A DNA stretch of 64,000 bases from Paenibacillus cellulositrophicus (lineage in GTDB: Bacteria; Bacillota; Bacilli; Paenibacillales; Paenibacillaceae): contig NZ_CP045295.1 of assembly GCF_009363095.1 (NCBI RefSeq), forward strand, positions 4,142,001-4,206,000, read 5' to 3'. Below the pieces are notes generated by a model, which had not been told where the DNA came from, did not search any database, and was given only the letters and a program-made list of their open reading frames with translations. The position numbers and the translations under genes were made by a program. This document shows positions 46,401 through 54,367 of the stretch, in pieces (positions within the stretch are counted from its first letter, which is position 1; each line of letters opens with the position of its first letter).

Positions 46401-46676
46401 GATGTTGGCTGCGTTCTCCATAGACGTAGAGGAAACGTTCTTGACCCCGTCCACGTTCTGCAGCCGCTGCTCCAGCGGGATCGTAATATCCTGCACGACG
46501 CCTTCCGGCGCTGCGCCCGGGTAAACGGCGGTCACGCTAAGAAACGGGATGTTGATGTTCGGAATCGTCTCCTGCTTCATCACCAGCCCGCTGTACAAGC
46601 CGGCGGCGGCGACGATGACCGTCAGGATCCAGATGGCGAATTTATTGTTCAATGAAAAATTAATAATGCTCTTCAT
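43461..46676 (-). CDS. RND efflux pump permease (SwrC/AcrB family)
   Basis: A 1071-residue RND permease with the duplicated 1+5 helix plan and two large extracytoplasmic loops. The start INFSLNNKFAIWILTVIV, GRVVDDSIVVIENIYRRL (helix 4 proton-relay aspartates) and the mirrored ALMGALMLIGIVVTNAIVL are typical HAE-type. It is closest in context to B. subtilis SwrC (YerP), a surfactin-resistance pump, because a YerO-like TetR gene lies directly upstream. A Gly/Ala-rich insertion interrupts the first porter loop at about residues 248-303. No membrane fusion protein or outer membrane factor is present, as expected for a Gram-positive. Confidence 0.94.
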   Translation of the reverse strand: MKSIINFSLNNKFAIWILTVIVAAAGLYSGLVMKQETIPNINIPFLSVTAVYPGAAPEGVVQDITIPLEQRLQNVDGVKNVSSTSMENAANIAMEFDYGTDLDQATAAVREALNEVTLPDGAQKPTISKFSLSSFPVVSLSASDSSSDLEGLTKNIEDEVVPELEKIPGVASVSVSGQYVKEVQLTFNKEKMAQLGLTEDTVKGIVQGSSVRVPLGLFNLEQSSKAVVVDGNITTLDDLKKLTIPVTPGAGSAQGQSGTAGAAGQGAGGAGAAAGAGSAAGAGNPGAGNAAASIQGGQAGVPAGIPTVKLSDIADIKVVGSAESVSRTNGKASIGLQIVKDNDANTVDVVNAVKDKAKDLQGQFKGMELTVLLDQGKPIEDSVSTMLDKAVFGALFAVIIILIFLRNIRSTIISILSIPLSLLIALLILWRLDITLNMMTLGAMTVAIGRVVDDSIVVIENIYRRLTSSGEKLRGRELIREATREMFVPILSSTIVTIAVFLPLAFVTGMVGELFLPFALTMVFALLASLLVAITLVPMLAHSLFKKGIKASKQHDHDKPGRMARGYQRILNWALSHKLITFGSAVILLVASFFLTPLIGTSFLPDQEDKYIMVTYSPEPGAQLETVEKRALEAEKYILSQPNIDKMQYSVGGSGNPLAGGSSSNSGLFYVEYNKDTKDFENVKKNLVEGLKKQVSTGEWSLMDMSGGMGGSSLSVSVYGNSLDDIKPVSEQILKLVQADTDNFEKAKTSLTKAYDQYTIVADQQKLSSMGLTAGQIAMKLSPVRERPVLTEVTVDNKDYKVYIETDNKEYKSINDIEDETVQSPLGMNVPIKDVAKVEKGTSPDTITRNDGKMVVDVTANIVTSNVGKASSDLQKEIDKIDLPDGVEVKFGGTTEQINDTFTQLGLAMAAAIAIVYFVLVVTFGGGLAPFAILFSLPFTIIGGLVGLWIGGETLNVSALMGALMLIGIVVTNAIVLIDRVIHKEREGLSTREALLEAGATRLRPILMTALATIGALLPLVSGLENSAGIISRGLGITVIGGLVSSTLLTLVIVPVVYEFLMKFRKPKVED

Positions 46677-46720
46677 TTCGCAGGTTTCTGCTCCTCTCCT
46701 TTGTATCTCTTGCTCACGCT

Positions 46721-47656
46721 TCAGGTACGATCGGTTCTTGAAAACACGTACAGCCTGCAGATTTCCTTCAATTCGCGGCTTAAGGAAACAAGCTCGGGCA
46801 CGCTCTCCAGGTTGGCGATCATGCCGGCCAGGATTGCTTTGCGCGGTTCGATGTCCCGAAACTCCTTGTCGATGATATCGATCGACTCCTGGGCCAGGTC
46901 ACGCTCTGGTCCTTCCGGCAGCTTGTCCTTTAAGAGATCCCGCATCTGCTTGGTAATAATAAGCGGATGCCGCAGGCTCCCCCCGGACCGGTCCTTCAGC
47001 TTCTCCGTCCACTCGGTCCATATCCCGGGGGAAATAAGCGGATCCCGCTGCGACCGGACCATGCCGCCGGCGACTTCGTCCAGCAAAAACACGATATGAT
47101 CGGCAACCCGCCGGATGTTCAGCGGCAGACCCGGAATAAACAGCGTCCGGATATATCCGTCGAGAAGGCCCACCACAAACATGGTAAGGTCCAGCGTGTA
47201 GGGATAGACGTCATCCCCGTAAATTTGCTCGAGCTTGTTTTTGAACCACTGGATGCCGATGATTTGCTTTTCACGCAAATGTTTCTGGGACGGTGGCTTT
47301 TTTCCCGACGCATGGTGATCCTGAATCTGCACCACCAGAAACTCCCGGAGCTCCACGAGCAGATTCAGCACGACTTCCAGCTGTTTCCGCAGCTGTTCTT
47401 TGGGAGTCAGAAGGTGTTCCTGTTCCACCTGCATAACGCTGTCCCGGATCAGGCCCTCACAGTACAGGTAGATGCTGCTCTCCAGATCCTCCTTGGATTT
47501 GAAGTGCAGATACAAGCTGCCTTTGGACATGCCGCAGTATTCCGCGATTTCCTGCATGGATGTAGCCGAAATTCCCTTTGTGGAAAACAGCTGCAGGGCG
47601 GTTTTCAGAATCTGTTTTTTCTTGTCCGCCAATTTCTCAGACAAATGCACCTTCAC
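46721..47656 (-). CDS. TetR-family regulator of the RND pump (YerO-like)
   Basis: A 311-residue TetR-type repressor. The helix-turn-helix spans residues about 12-58 (ILKTALQLFSTKGISATSMQ, EIAEYCGMSKGSLYLHFKSK). It is about 100 residues longer than typical TetR proteins, as is the B. subtilis YerO regulator encoded beside swrC; the extra C-terminal part is helical. It lies 44 bp upstream of the RND gene on the same strand. An operator-like inverted repeat sits at its own promoter, so it probably represses itself and the pump until an amphiphilic ligand binds. Confidence 0.92.
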   Translation of the reverse strand: MKVHLSEKLADKKKQILKTALQLFSTKGISATSMQEIAEYCGMSKGSLYLHFKSKEDLESSIYLYCEGLIRDSVMQVEQEHLLTPKEQLRKQLEVVLNLLVELREFLVVQIQDHHASGKKPPSQKHLREKQIIGIQWFKNKLEQIYGDDVYPYTLDLTMFVVGLLDGYIRTLFIPGLPLNIRRVADHIVFLLDEVAGGMVRSQRDPLISPGIWTEWTEKLKDRSGGSLRHPLIITKQMRDLLKDKLPEGPERDLAQESIDIIDKEFRDIEPRKAILAGMIANLESVPELVSLSRELKEICRLYVFSRTDRT

Positions 47657-47683
47657 TCCTTTCTGACACTTCGGTTCTCAAAT

Positions 47684-47697
47684 TGACCGCCTAGTCA
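47684..47697. promoter_or_regulatory. Operator candidate for the YerO-like repressor
   Basis: TGAC-CGCCTA-GTCA inverted repeat placed across the expected transcription start of the promoter at 47703-47732. Confidence 0.55.
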
Positions 47698-47702
47698 GAA
47701 CG

Positions 47703-47732
47703 ATTATATTACAAAGCGAAGGTCGTTTTCAA
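47703..47732 (-). promoter_or_regulatory. Minus-strand promoter of the TetR-RND operon
   Basis: On the minus strand TTGAAA and TATAAT with an 18-bp spacer, about 50 bp upstream of the TetR ATG. Confidence 0.65.
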
Positions 47733-47751
47733 ACAACCCGGCGCCATTTAC

Positions 47752-47793
47752 AAAAAAAGGCACCTCCCTGGTTGTAATACGCAGGAAGGTGCC
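47752..47793 (-). terminator. Terminator of the AhpD-like gene
   Basis: On the minus strand GGCACCTTCCTG and CAGGGAGGTGCC pair around a short loop, followed by seven T. Confidence 0.85.
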
Positions 47794-47859
47794 GGTTGGG
47801 CTCCATATTTATAGGGAATGAATATGGCGAAATTGTGACGGTTTTGATAGGCGGTTCTC

Positions 47860-48306
47860 TTAACCCATACAGCCCGGGAACATGCCGGTCGAAATGGCTA
47901 AACGGTTCCAGCAGTTAATGGCGTTGATCGCCATCAGCAGGTCGACGATTTCCTTCTCGTCAAAATGTTCTTTGACCCTGCCGAACACCTCATCCGGGAC
48001 GCCTGCCTCGGAAATTTTCGTCACGTATTCCGCAAGCTCCAGCGCGGCACGCTGCTGCTCTGTAAACACAGGTGCTTCCCGCCATACGCAGACCAGCGTC
48101 AGCTGCTCCAGGTAATCTCCCAGCTTGAGCAGGTCCTTGCTGTGCATATCGAGACAAAACGCGCATCCGTTGATTTGCGATACCCTGATTTTGATCAGCT
48201 CGTAGAGCACTTTGTCGACCGAGCTGCCGTGGGCAAACTGCTCAAAGGCAAGCATCGCTTTAAGAGCCGGCATATTGGCATCCTTGTAATTCAATCTGAT
48301 TTTCAT
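47860..48306 (-). CDS. Carboxymuconolactone decarboxylase/AhpD-like protein
   Basis: A 148-residue alkylhydroperoxidase-like protein. The catalytic motif GCAFCLDMHS provides Cys48, Cys51 and His55, the redox-active CxxC and proton relay of the AhpD/CMD family; ELIKIRVSQING just before it is typical. Such proteins reduce peroxides or act on lactones, often unresolved. AAAGGAGG 9 bases before ATG 48306 sets the start; the frame is open for ten more codons upstream. It is separated from the SMR pair by about 90 bp and ends in its own terminator. Confidence 0.9.
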   Translation of the reverse strand: MKIRLNYKDANMPALKAMLAFEQFAHGSSVDKVLYELIKIRVSQINGCAFCLDMHSKDLLKLGDYLEQLTLVCVWREAPVFTEQQRAALELAEYVTKISEAGVPDEVFGRVKEHFDEKEIVDLLMAINAINCWNRLAISTGMFPGCMG

Positions 48307-48394
48307 CGGATAACAGCCTCCTTTAGGTTCATTCACAAAGAAGACTGATCAGGTGCGGGATTTGTGACATCATTCCATAAAAAAGCAAAAAAAA

Positions 48395-48709
48395 TTATGA
48401 GATCAGCTTCAAGCCTACCGCTGAGGCCAAAATCATCGCAATAAACAGAATTCGCCGCCATTCCTTGGGTTCGCCGAACAGAAACATGCCGGCCAGCGTG
48501 CTGCCGACCGTACCGATGCCGGTCCAGACCGCGTACGCCGTTCCCATCGGAATCGAGTTCATGGCGTAGGACAGCAGGGAGAAGCTGACGATAAAGGACA
48601 GGATCAGCATGACATATGCCGGCAGCCCTTTCTTTTGCGTGACGCCCTTGATCCCGATGACGCCGAACATTTCGCACAGGCCGGCGATGACGATTGCAAT
48701 CCAAGCCAT
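48395..48709 (-). CDS. SMR efflux subunit, second of pair (YvdR/YkkC-like)
   Basis: A 104-residue four-helix small multidrug resistance protein. The conserved membrane glutamate is Glu13 (AIVIAGLCEMFGVIGIK) and MGTAYAVWTGIGTVGSTLAG is the SMR signature. Its ATG overlaps the stop of the preceding SMR gene by one base, so the two subunits are co-translated and probably form a heteromeric exporter of cationic drugs or guanidinium compounds. The gene order TetR-SMR-SMR matches B. subtilis yvdTSR. Confidence 0.92.
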   Translation of the reverse strand: MAWIAIVIAGLCEMFGVIGIKGVTQKKGLPAYVMLILSFIVSFSLLSYAMNSIPMGTAYAVWTGIGTVGSTLAGMFLFGEPKEWRRILFIAMILASAVGLKLIS

Positions 48710-49056
48710 CAGTGATTCGCCTCCTTTTGTCCCTTGCCGTCTTTGTCAGTGACCAGCTTAAGGCCGATCACTCCGGCGAGAAGAACGAGGATGAGCAGCG
48801 TCTTGGACCAGCGGAACGGTTCGCCGAAGAACAGCATCTCGGCAACGACGGTGCCGGCCGTTCCCAGGCCGGTAAACACCGCATACACCGTCCCGACCGG
48901 CAGATGGTTCGAAGCGTTAATAATGAGAATGAAGCTCGCGATGATGGCGATAACAGTAAGAATCCATTCGAGCGCATTGTCCGAGTGCTTCAGGCCGGAC
49001 ACCCACAGCACTTCCACAACGCCCCCGATAATAACAGAAAGCCAGTGGCGGTTCAT
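48709..49056 (-). CDS. SMR efflux subunit, first of pair (YvdS/YkkD-like)
   Basis: A 115-residue four-helix SMR protein with Glu15 (VIIGGVVEVLWVSGLK) as the proton/substrate-coupling residue and the VGTVYAVFTGLGTAGTVVAE signature. A charged C-terminal tail (TDKDGKGQKEANH) extends beyond the usual length. It overlaps the second SMR gene by one base. AAAGGAGGATCATC precedes the ATG. No guanidine riboswitch is visible upstream; control is more likely through the adjacent TetR gene. Confidence 0.92.
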   Translation of the reverse strand: MNRHWLSVIIGGVVEVLWVSGLKHSDNALEWILTVIAIIASFILIINASNHLPVGTVYAVFTGLGTAGTVVAEMLFFGEPFRWSKTLLILVLLAGVIGLKLVTDKDGKGQKEANH

Positions 49057-49096
49057 GATGATCCTCCTTTATTTGTCCGTTAGGATGCCACTTGCG

Positions 49097-49678
49097 TCAA
49101 ATATGATGAATGCCCGCCCAGTATACGGGCCATGATGCCGCCAGTCTGCGCTGCGACCCTTCCAGCCCGCCGCATACCATCTCGATGAGGACGCCGTCGA
49201 TCAGCGTCATGTAGGCGACGGCCGCACCGTCCGGATCTTTAACCGGGAGATGGCCGGCGGAAGCATGGTGGTGCATGACGCGAATCATCCGCTTTTCCAT
49301 CGAATCCAGAAACGGAAAGACCAGTTCCATGACCTGATCATGCAGCGAGGATGGAGGAAAGTAGGCCATGCGCAGTACAAACTTGGTTTTGCTGCTCCGG
49401 GTGTACTCCTCCTGGAGATACTCCAGCAGTCCTTTGAGCCGCTGCTCGAGCGGCCGGTCTTTCAGGCTGATATAGCGGCGGATAATCCGGGTCCCTTCCT
49501 CATCGAGGGCGCCCTTCAGCGTCTGCAGGAACAGCTCATCCTTCCCTTTGAAATGCGCGTAGATGGACGGCTTTTTGATGCCGACTTCCTCGGCTATTTT
49601 TTGCAGGGACGCTCCTTCATATCCATCCTTGGCAAAATGCGATAATGCAGCTTCGAGCAGGGTGTTTTTGGCGTTCAT
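49097..49678 (-). CDS. TetR-family regulator of the SMR pair (YvdT-like)
   Basis: A 193-residue TetR protein with the N-terminal helix-turn-helix (LLEAALSHFAKDGYEGASLQ, KIAEEVGIKKPSIYAHFKGK) and a C-terminal ligand domain containing GVLIEMVCGGLEG. It is 40 bp upstream of the SMR genes on the same strand, forming a TetR-SMR-SMR operon. A perfect palindrome (49699-49716) lies directly upstream, over the predicted transcription start, so autorepression is likely. Confidence 0.92.
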   Translation of the reverse strand: MNAKNTLLEAALSHFAKDGYEGASLQKIAEEVGIKKPSIYAHFKGKDELFLQTLKGALDEEGTRIIRRYISLKDRPLEQRLKGLLEYLQEEYTRSSKTKFVLRMAYFPPSSLHDQVMELVFPFLDSMEKRMIRVMHHHASAGHLPVKDPDGAAVAYMTLIDGVLIEMVCGGLEGSQRRLAASWPVYWAGIHHI

Positions 49679-49698
49679 ATCATCGACTCCTATTGACT

Positions 49699-49716
49699 AC
49701 CTAACGGTCGTTAGGT
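49699..49716. promoter_or_regulatory. Perfect TetR-type operator of the SMR operon
   Basis: ACCTAACG-GT-CGTTAGGT, 8-bp arms, 20 bp upstream of the TetR start codon. It overlaps the transcription start expected from the TTGACA element at 49743-49748 (minus strand, 17 bp before an AAAAAT -10). Confidence 0.8.
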
Positions 49717-49915
49717 GATATTTTTTCACACAATGCAGCCAATGTCAAGAAGATGGGCATTCTAACATCAGGCATGCACGGAAATTTCAGGCGGGCTTGT
49801 CCATTCGATAAAAATTCGTAGGAACTTTGAACTTGTTCATGTAAAATATACCTTATGGGTTTAGACGATGACCATGGATATGCATGTTTTTAATGATACT
49901 TAAGAGAGGTAACAT

Positions 49916-51421
49916 ATGAGACGGGGAATACAAATCTTTATCATTGCCGCGATATTATTTGCGTTTTACTATTTTGGTTTCGGCGTGTTCGGCAAAACCG
50001 CGGGAACCATTGTCAGTATATTTTCCACGCTTACCGTCGTGTCGCTCGGGTTCATGATTTTTATGGAGAACCGCAACCCGTCCTCGACGATGGCCTGGAT
50101 TCTGCTGCTCGCCCTGATGCCGGTGGTGGGTCTGTTCTTTTATCTGCTCTTCGGGCAAAACTACTTCAAACGGCGCAAATTTGATAAAAAAGCCGAGCAG
50201 GATCTCAGAACATATGACCGGCTGGAAGAGAATGGTGCGCGGTTCCATCCGGATCTCTCTTCCTTTAATCCCATGCAGCAGCAGCTGCTGCATCTCTCGC
50301 AGCGGCTGGCGCGGACTCCGATTTCCTTCTCCAGCGATACCAAAGTTCTGACCAACGGGCAGGAAACGTTCTCCACCCTGCTGAAGGAGCTCGAGAAGGC
50401 CAGGCATCATATTCATATGGAATACTACATTTACCGCGCCGATCATATCGGAACAAGGATTCAGCAGATTTTAATTGAAAAGGCCAAAGCCGGCGTGCAG
50501 GTCCGTTTTATGTACGATGCCTGGGGAAGCATGCAGCTGCCCAAATCGTTCCTCCGGGCCATGCAGGAAGCCGGGGTTCAGGTCGTCGCGTACGGAAGCT
50601 CCAAGGCGTTTTTTCTCTCCCGGGTCAACTTCCGCAACCACCGCAAGATCGTCGTGATCGACGGCAAGGTTGGCTTTATCGGCGGGCTGAACGTCGGGGA
50701 CGAGTACCTGAGCCGCAATGCGGCTTACGGCTTCTGGAGAGATACCCATATGCGCGTCAGAGGCGAGGCCGTGCGGACGCTGCAAATTATTTTCCTGCAG
50801 GACTGGCTCTATATGACCGGGGAAAAGGTGCTGGACGCCGAATATCTGTCTCCCGAGCTGGCGGAAAGCAGCGGCGGCGCCGTGCAGATTATCCCGAGCG
50901 GACCGGACAACGACCGGCGCACGCTCAAAAATATTTTCTTCTCGATGATCACCTCGGCGCAGAAATCGGTCTGGCTGGCGACGCCTTATTTTATCCCGGA
51001 CGACGATATCCTGACGTCCCTGCGCGTGGCCGCGATGTCGGGGCTCGACGTACGCATCCTTTTTCCGTCCAAGCCGGACAAGTGGCTGCCGTTTCTGGCT
51101 TCCCATTCGTATTTTCCTTCGCTGCTCGACGTGGGCGTCAAAATTTACGAATACGAAAAAGGGTTCCTGCATTCCAAGCTGCTGATCATTGACGGCGAGG
51201 TGGCGACGATCGGAACCGCCAATATGGACATGCGCAGCTTCCATTTGAATTTTGAAGTGAACGCGCTGCTGGTGCAGACCGAGAGCGTGCAGCGGATCGT
51301 GTCGGACTTTGAACGAGATTTGGTGTATACGAAGCAAATCATTCCCGATAAATTTAATAAGAAAAAAATACCGGAACGTTTTATGGAGTCGCTTGCGAGG
51401 CTGCTATCCCCTTTGCTGTAG
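49916..51421 (+). CDS. cls: Cardiolipin synthase
   Basis: A 501-residue phospholipase-D-superfamily enzyme. Two N-terminal membrane helices (to about residue 65) are followed by two HKD motifs: NHRKIVVIDGKVGFIGG and HSKLLIIDGEVATIGTANMD. It condenses two phosphatidylglycerols to cardiolipin and glycerol at the membrane. The GSGFxNxDxRS-like ending (IGTANMDMRSFHLNFEVNA) is normal for Cls. AAGAGAGG precedes the ATG. It is monocistronic by position. Which of several Cls paralogues this is cannot be said. Confidence 0.94.
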   Translation: MRRGIQIFIIAAILFAFYYFGFGVFGKTAGTIVSIFSTLTVVSLGFMIFMENRNPSSTMAWILLLALMPVVGLFFYLLFGQNYFKRRKFDKKAEQDLRTYDRLEENGARFHPDLSSFNPMQQQLLHLSQRLARTPISFSSDTKVLTNGQETFSTLLKELEKARHHIHMEYYIYRADHIGTRIQQILIEKAKAGVQVRFMYDAWGSMQLPKSFLRAMQEAGVQVVAYGSSKAFFLSRVNFRNHRKIVVIDGKVGFIGGLNVGDEYLSRNAAYGFWRDTHMRVRGEAVRTLQIIFLQDWLYMTGEKVLDAEYLSPELAESSGGAVQIIPSGPDNDRRTLKNIFFSMITSAQKSVWLATPYFIPDDDILTSLRVAAMSGLDVRILFPSKPDKWLPFLASHSYFPSLLDVGVKIYEYEKGFLHSKLLIIDGEVATIGTANMDMRSFHLNFEVNALLVQTESVQRIVSDFERDLVYTKQIIPDKFNKKKIPERFMESLARLLSPLL

Positions 51422-51510
51422 CGGCTTTGCGGTGATACGAGGTAGGCGGAAAAGCTTCTTTGGGCGGCCCGTGAGTGGTTGACATTCACGCGGCCGCCGA
51501 TTATATTTGT

Positions 51511-51529
51511 GATAATGATTCTCATTATT
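51511..51529. promoter_or_regulatory. Fur box upstream of the YusV-like ATPase
   Basis: GATAATGATTCTCATTATT matches the 19-bp consensus GATAATGATAATCATTATC at 16 positions. It lies 65 bp before the coding start, so the gene should be derepressed by iron limitation. Confidence 0.85.
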
Positions 51530-51593
51530 GTGGACGGACGTTATTAGACAGTTTTAAATCATAGGATAGGCAGAATTGGGGGTTACGGGAAAG

Positions 51594-52421
51594 ATGACGC
51601 TTTTGCAAACGGAAGCACTGACGCTGGGGTACGGCGATACCGATATTATTAAAGACCTGCATTTGGACATTCCCGAAGGCAAAGTTACGGTTCTGATCGG
51701 CAGCAACGGCTGCGGCAAATCCACGCTGCTTCGTTCCATGGCGCGTCTTTTGCGTCCGAAGAGCGGATCGGTTCTGCTCGACGGCAAGGAAATCCATCGG
51801 ACGTCGACCAAGGAAGTTGCCCGGAATATGGCAATTCTGCCGCAGGGACCGACGGCTCCGGAGGGGCTGACCGTGCTTCAGCTGGTGAAGCAGGGGCGTT
51901 ATCCGCACCAATCGTGGCTGAAGCAGTGGAGTGCGGAGGATGAGCGTCTGGTGAACGAAGCGCTGGAAATGACGCGTCTCACCGATTTGGCCGACCGCGC
52001 GGTCGACTCCCTGTCCGGCGGACAGCGGCAGCGGGCCTGGATCGCCATGACGCTGGCGCAAAACACCGACCTGATTCTGCTCGACGAGCCGACGACGTAC
52101 CTGGATTTGAGCCATCAAATCGAGGTGCTGGATCTGCTGTATGAGCTGAACCGTGAGCAGGGACGGACGATCGTAATGGTGCTTCATGACCTGAACCTGG
52201 CCTGCCGTTATGCCGACCATATGATTGCCGTGAAGAACCAGGGCGTCTATTGTGCCGGTGCACCGGAAGACGTGCTGACGCCGCAGATGGTCAAGGAAGT
52301 ATTTTGCATGGACTGCATGATTGCGGAGGATCCGATCTTCGGAACGCCGATGTGCGTGCCGCACGGCAAAGGCCGCTTGTGCGGAGACCGGTGCAAGCTG
52401 TCGGCGGTCTGCGAAGCTTAG
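51594..52421 (+). CDS. Iron-siderophore ABC transporter ATP-binding protein (YusV/FecE-like)
   Basis: A 275-residue ATPase: Walker A GSNGCGKST, Q-loop ILPQGPTAPEGLTV, signature LSGGQRQRAW, Walker B LILLDEPTTYLD, switch His in VLHDLNLA. The C-terminal segment with CMDCMIAEDPIFGTPMC fits the FecE/FhuC/YusV group for ferric siderophores. No permease or binding-protein gene is adjacent, as for B. subtilis YusV, a shared ATPase serving several siderophore permeases. ATG 51594 is preferred over TTG 51576. The Fur box upstream supports iron control. A strong terminator follows. Confidence 0.93.
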   Translation: MTLLQTEALTLGYGDTDIIKDLHLDIPEGKVTVLIGSNGCGKSTLLRSMARLLRPKSGSVLLDGKEIHRTSTKEVARNMAILPQGPTAPEGLTVLQLVKQGRYPHQSWLKQWSAEDERLVNEALEMTRLTDLADRAVDSLSGGQRQRAWIAMTLAQNTDLILLDEPTTYLDLSHQIEVLDLLYELNREQGRTIVMVLHDLNLACRYADHMIAVKNQGVYCAGAPEDVLTPQMVKEVFCMDCMIAEDPIFGTPMCVPHGKGRLCGDRCKLSAVCEA

Positions 52422-52483
52422 TGAATCCGTTCCGTGAGCGGGAATTCACTTGAATTGTAATAACGAGATGGAACATATAACAG

Positions 52484-52517
52484 AAGGCGCTTCTGCATTA
52501 CAGAAGGCGCCTTTTTT
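52484..52517 (+). terminator. Terminator after the siderophore ATPase
   Basis: AAGGCGC-TTCTG-loop-CAGAA-GGCGCCTT hairpin followed by six T. Confidence 0.85.
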
Positions 52518-52644
52518 GCGTTATATGATCAATAATGGCCAATATCGGTGGATCCATCCGGATGAAATGACTGTGCTGATAAGGCCCAGGTCCAAACCGG
52601 GAGAATTGAGGACATCCGTGAAAGCATCGGCACTTGGTGACAGA

Positions 52645-54174
52645 TCAGAAGGTCGTAAATCCAAGCAGCTTCTGCACGCGGAACAGAAAGTCCTTGAACC
52701 AGGTGGACTTTTCCTGATACGCGCTCAGGTCCAGACTGTAATGCCCGTCCCGGTTGTTCCAGAGCCGGTCAAAATAGCCGGCCATCTGCCGGTCCAGCGC
52801 ATCGCCGCGCGGAACGGATATCCAGAGGTCGTTCTCCAGATTGTAATTGTCCAGGTTCCGCGGCGTGAGATTGGTCGAGCCGCCCATGATCACGGAGCTG
52901 CCTGAAGGATTGGAGATGTACATCAGCTTCGTATGATACTGCTCCTCGGTCGTGTTGTACCAGCGGATGGCGATACGGCCATCGGAACGCTTGGTGAGCT
53001 CCTTCGCGACCGGACGGTTCGGAATGCCGATTTTGTCCTGGCCGAAGGCGTTCTGATTGGGGTCAAGCAGCAGCCGGATGTTGACGCCGCGGTCGGCGGC
53101 ATCCAGCAGGGCGCTCATCACCTTTTCATCGGCCAGATAGAACATGCCCATCCACAGGGTGGACCCTTGCGGCGCCCGGTTGATCTCCAGCAGCGTATAT
53201 TTGTCGATTTTGCCTTCGGTCAGATAGCGGACGGCTATTTTCCCTTGGGATGATTTCTTAGCGTCCTCGGAGGCTGGGGTATAAACCGGGAGCCGGTAGT
53301 CTCCGGACAGCCGGGCCGCCGCCTGCTCGCCTTTCAGGATATCGCCGATAATCGGGCCTTGCACCTCAAAGGCAATATTGGAGTGGTAGGCGCTGGCATC
53401 ATGCACGTTACCGGAAGAGACCAGAGCGGTCTTCTCGCTAACCACAACCTTGCGGTGGTTGGCCTTGACGTTCAGCATTTTTAAATACGACCTTGCAGTG
53501 ACCTTGGGCCCCTCGTTGGCCATCAGGTTCGGTATCCATCCGTTGCCCGACTGGCCGAACCACTGGATAAACGTCCGCCACACGGCGGAGTAGATCGGGT
53601 TCGAATCCCGCAGCGGATCCACATCGGTCACGACGACCTGGATGCCCGCAGCCTTCATCGCTTCGAGCAGGGGGTTGGGGGCGGAGCCGTAATTCGTATT
53701 GATCTGGTCCGTAATAAAGACGATCTGCATCTGGGGATACTGCTTTTTATGCGATATAAGCTTGTCCGCCAAGTCCTTGCTGACGGTCGGAAACTTCTGC
53801 CCTTTATGCTTGTAATCGTTAAACAGGAACAGATCAATGACAAGAAACTCCCGGGATTCATCGACAATCTGCATGATCCGATTCGTAATCTGGGGCTCAT
53901 GGATGACCTGCCCTTGGTTATCAGGGTAAGTCAAGTCGCGATAGAAGCGGACCTGATCGACATGGTAGAGCGGACTCTCGTAGGATATGCCGGGAGGAAG
54001 CGGCTTGTGTGTCTGATACACGATGACCCCGGCGAGCCAAAGGATGAGCAAGCAGGCCGCAGCCAGAATCCAGCGCCGAACCCGGCGTTTACGGCTTTTC
54101 CCCTGCGGCTGCCAGCTGGCCGTACGCGAATGGTATGGTTCAGGTGCGTGCTGGGATGGGATATGGTGGGTCAT
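52645..54174 (-). CDS. Phospholipase D-family membrane-anchored protein
   Basis: A 509-residue protein with an Arg/Lys-rich N-terminus, one membrane helix (WILAAACLLILWLAGVIVY, about residues 40-58) and an extracytoplasmic part with two PLD half-sites: NHRKVVVSEKTALVSSGN and YHTKLMYI with the later MGGSTNLTPRNLDN. The HxK histidines and lysines are present; the Asp of HKD is missing at the expected place in both halves, where Ser/Glu and Ser/Asn follow. It may be a transphosphatidylase or a divergent phosphodiesterase. The start at 54174 follows AAAGGAGG; the frame is open to 54246. It is separate from the cls gene 3 kb to the left. Confidence 0.85.
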   Translation of the reverse strand: MTHHIPSQHAPEPYHSRTASWQPQGKSRKRRVRRWILAAACLLILWLAGVIVYQTHKPLPPGISYESPLYHVDQVRFYRDLTYPDNQGQVIHEPQITNRIMQIVDESREFLVIDLFLFNDYKHKGQKFPTVSKDLADKLISHKKQYPQMQIVFITDQINTNYGSAPNPLLEAMKAAGIQVVVTDVDPLRDSNPIYSAVWRTFIQWFGQSGNGWIPNLMANEGPKVTARSYLKMLNVKANHRKVVVSEKTALVSSGNVHDASAYHSNIAFEVQGPIIGDILKGEQAAARLSGDYRLPVYTPASEDAKKSSQGKIAVRYLTEGKIDKYTLLEINRAPQGSTLWMGMFYLADEKVMSALLDAADRGVNIRLLLDPNQNAFGQDKIGIPNRPVAKELTKRSDGRIAIRWYNTTEEQYHTKLMYISNPSGSSVIMGGSTNLTPRNLDNYNLENDLWISVPRGDALDRQMAGYFDRLWNNRDGHYSLDLSAYQEKSTWFKDFLFRVQKLLGFTTF

Positions 54175-54367
54175 CGAGTCATCGCCTCCTTTGCTTGTCC
54201 ACTGCAGCCGGGTTAAACGGCAGGGTTCTCCGAGGGAGTGCCCCACGGTCTGGAACCCTGCCTTGCTTGGTACAGCGGTCTAACCAACTATTAACGTCGA
54301 AAGGGCCTGTTTGAAGCAGCGGAACGTTGTCATCATATGGGAAGAGGGCGTGGTGAACCTCGGTAGC

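Noticed and set aside
49057..49096. Guanidine riboswitch before the SMR pair
   Set aside because: The gap to the TetR gene is only 40 bp, too short for ykkC-type RNA, and a TetR gene with operator explains control.
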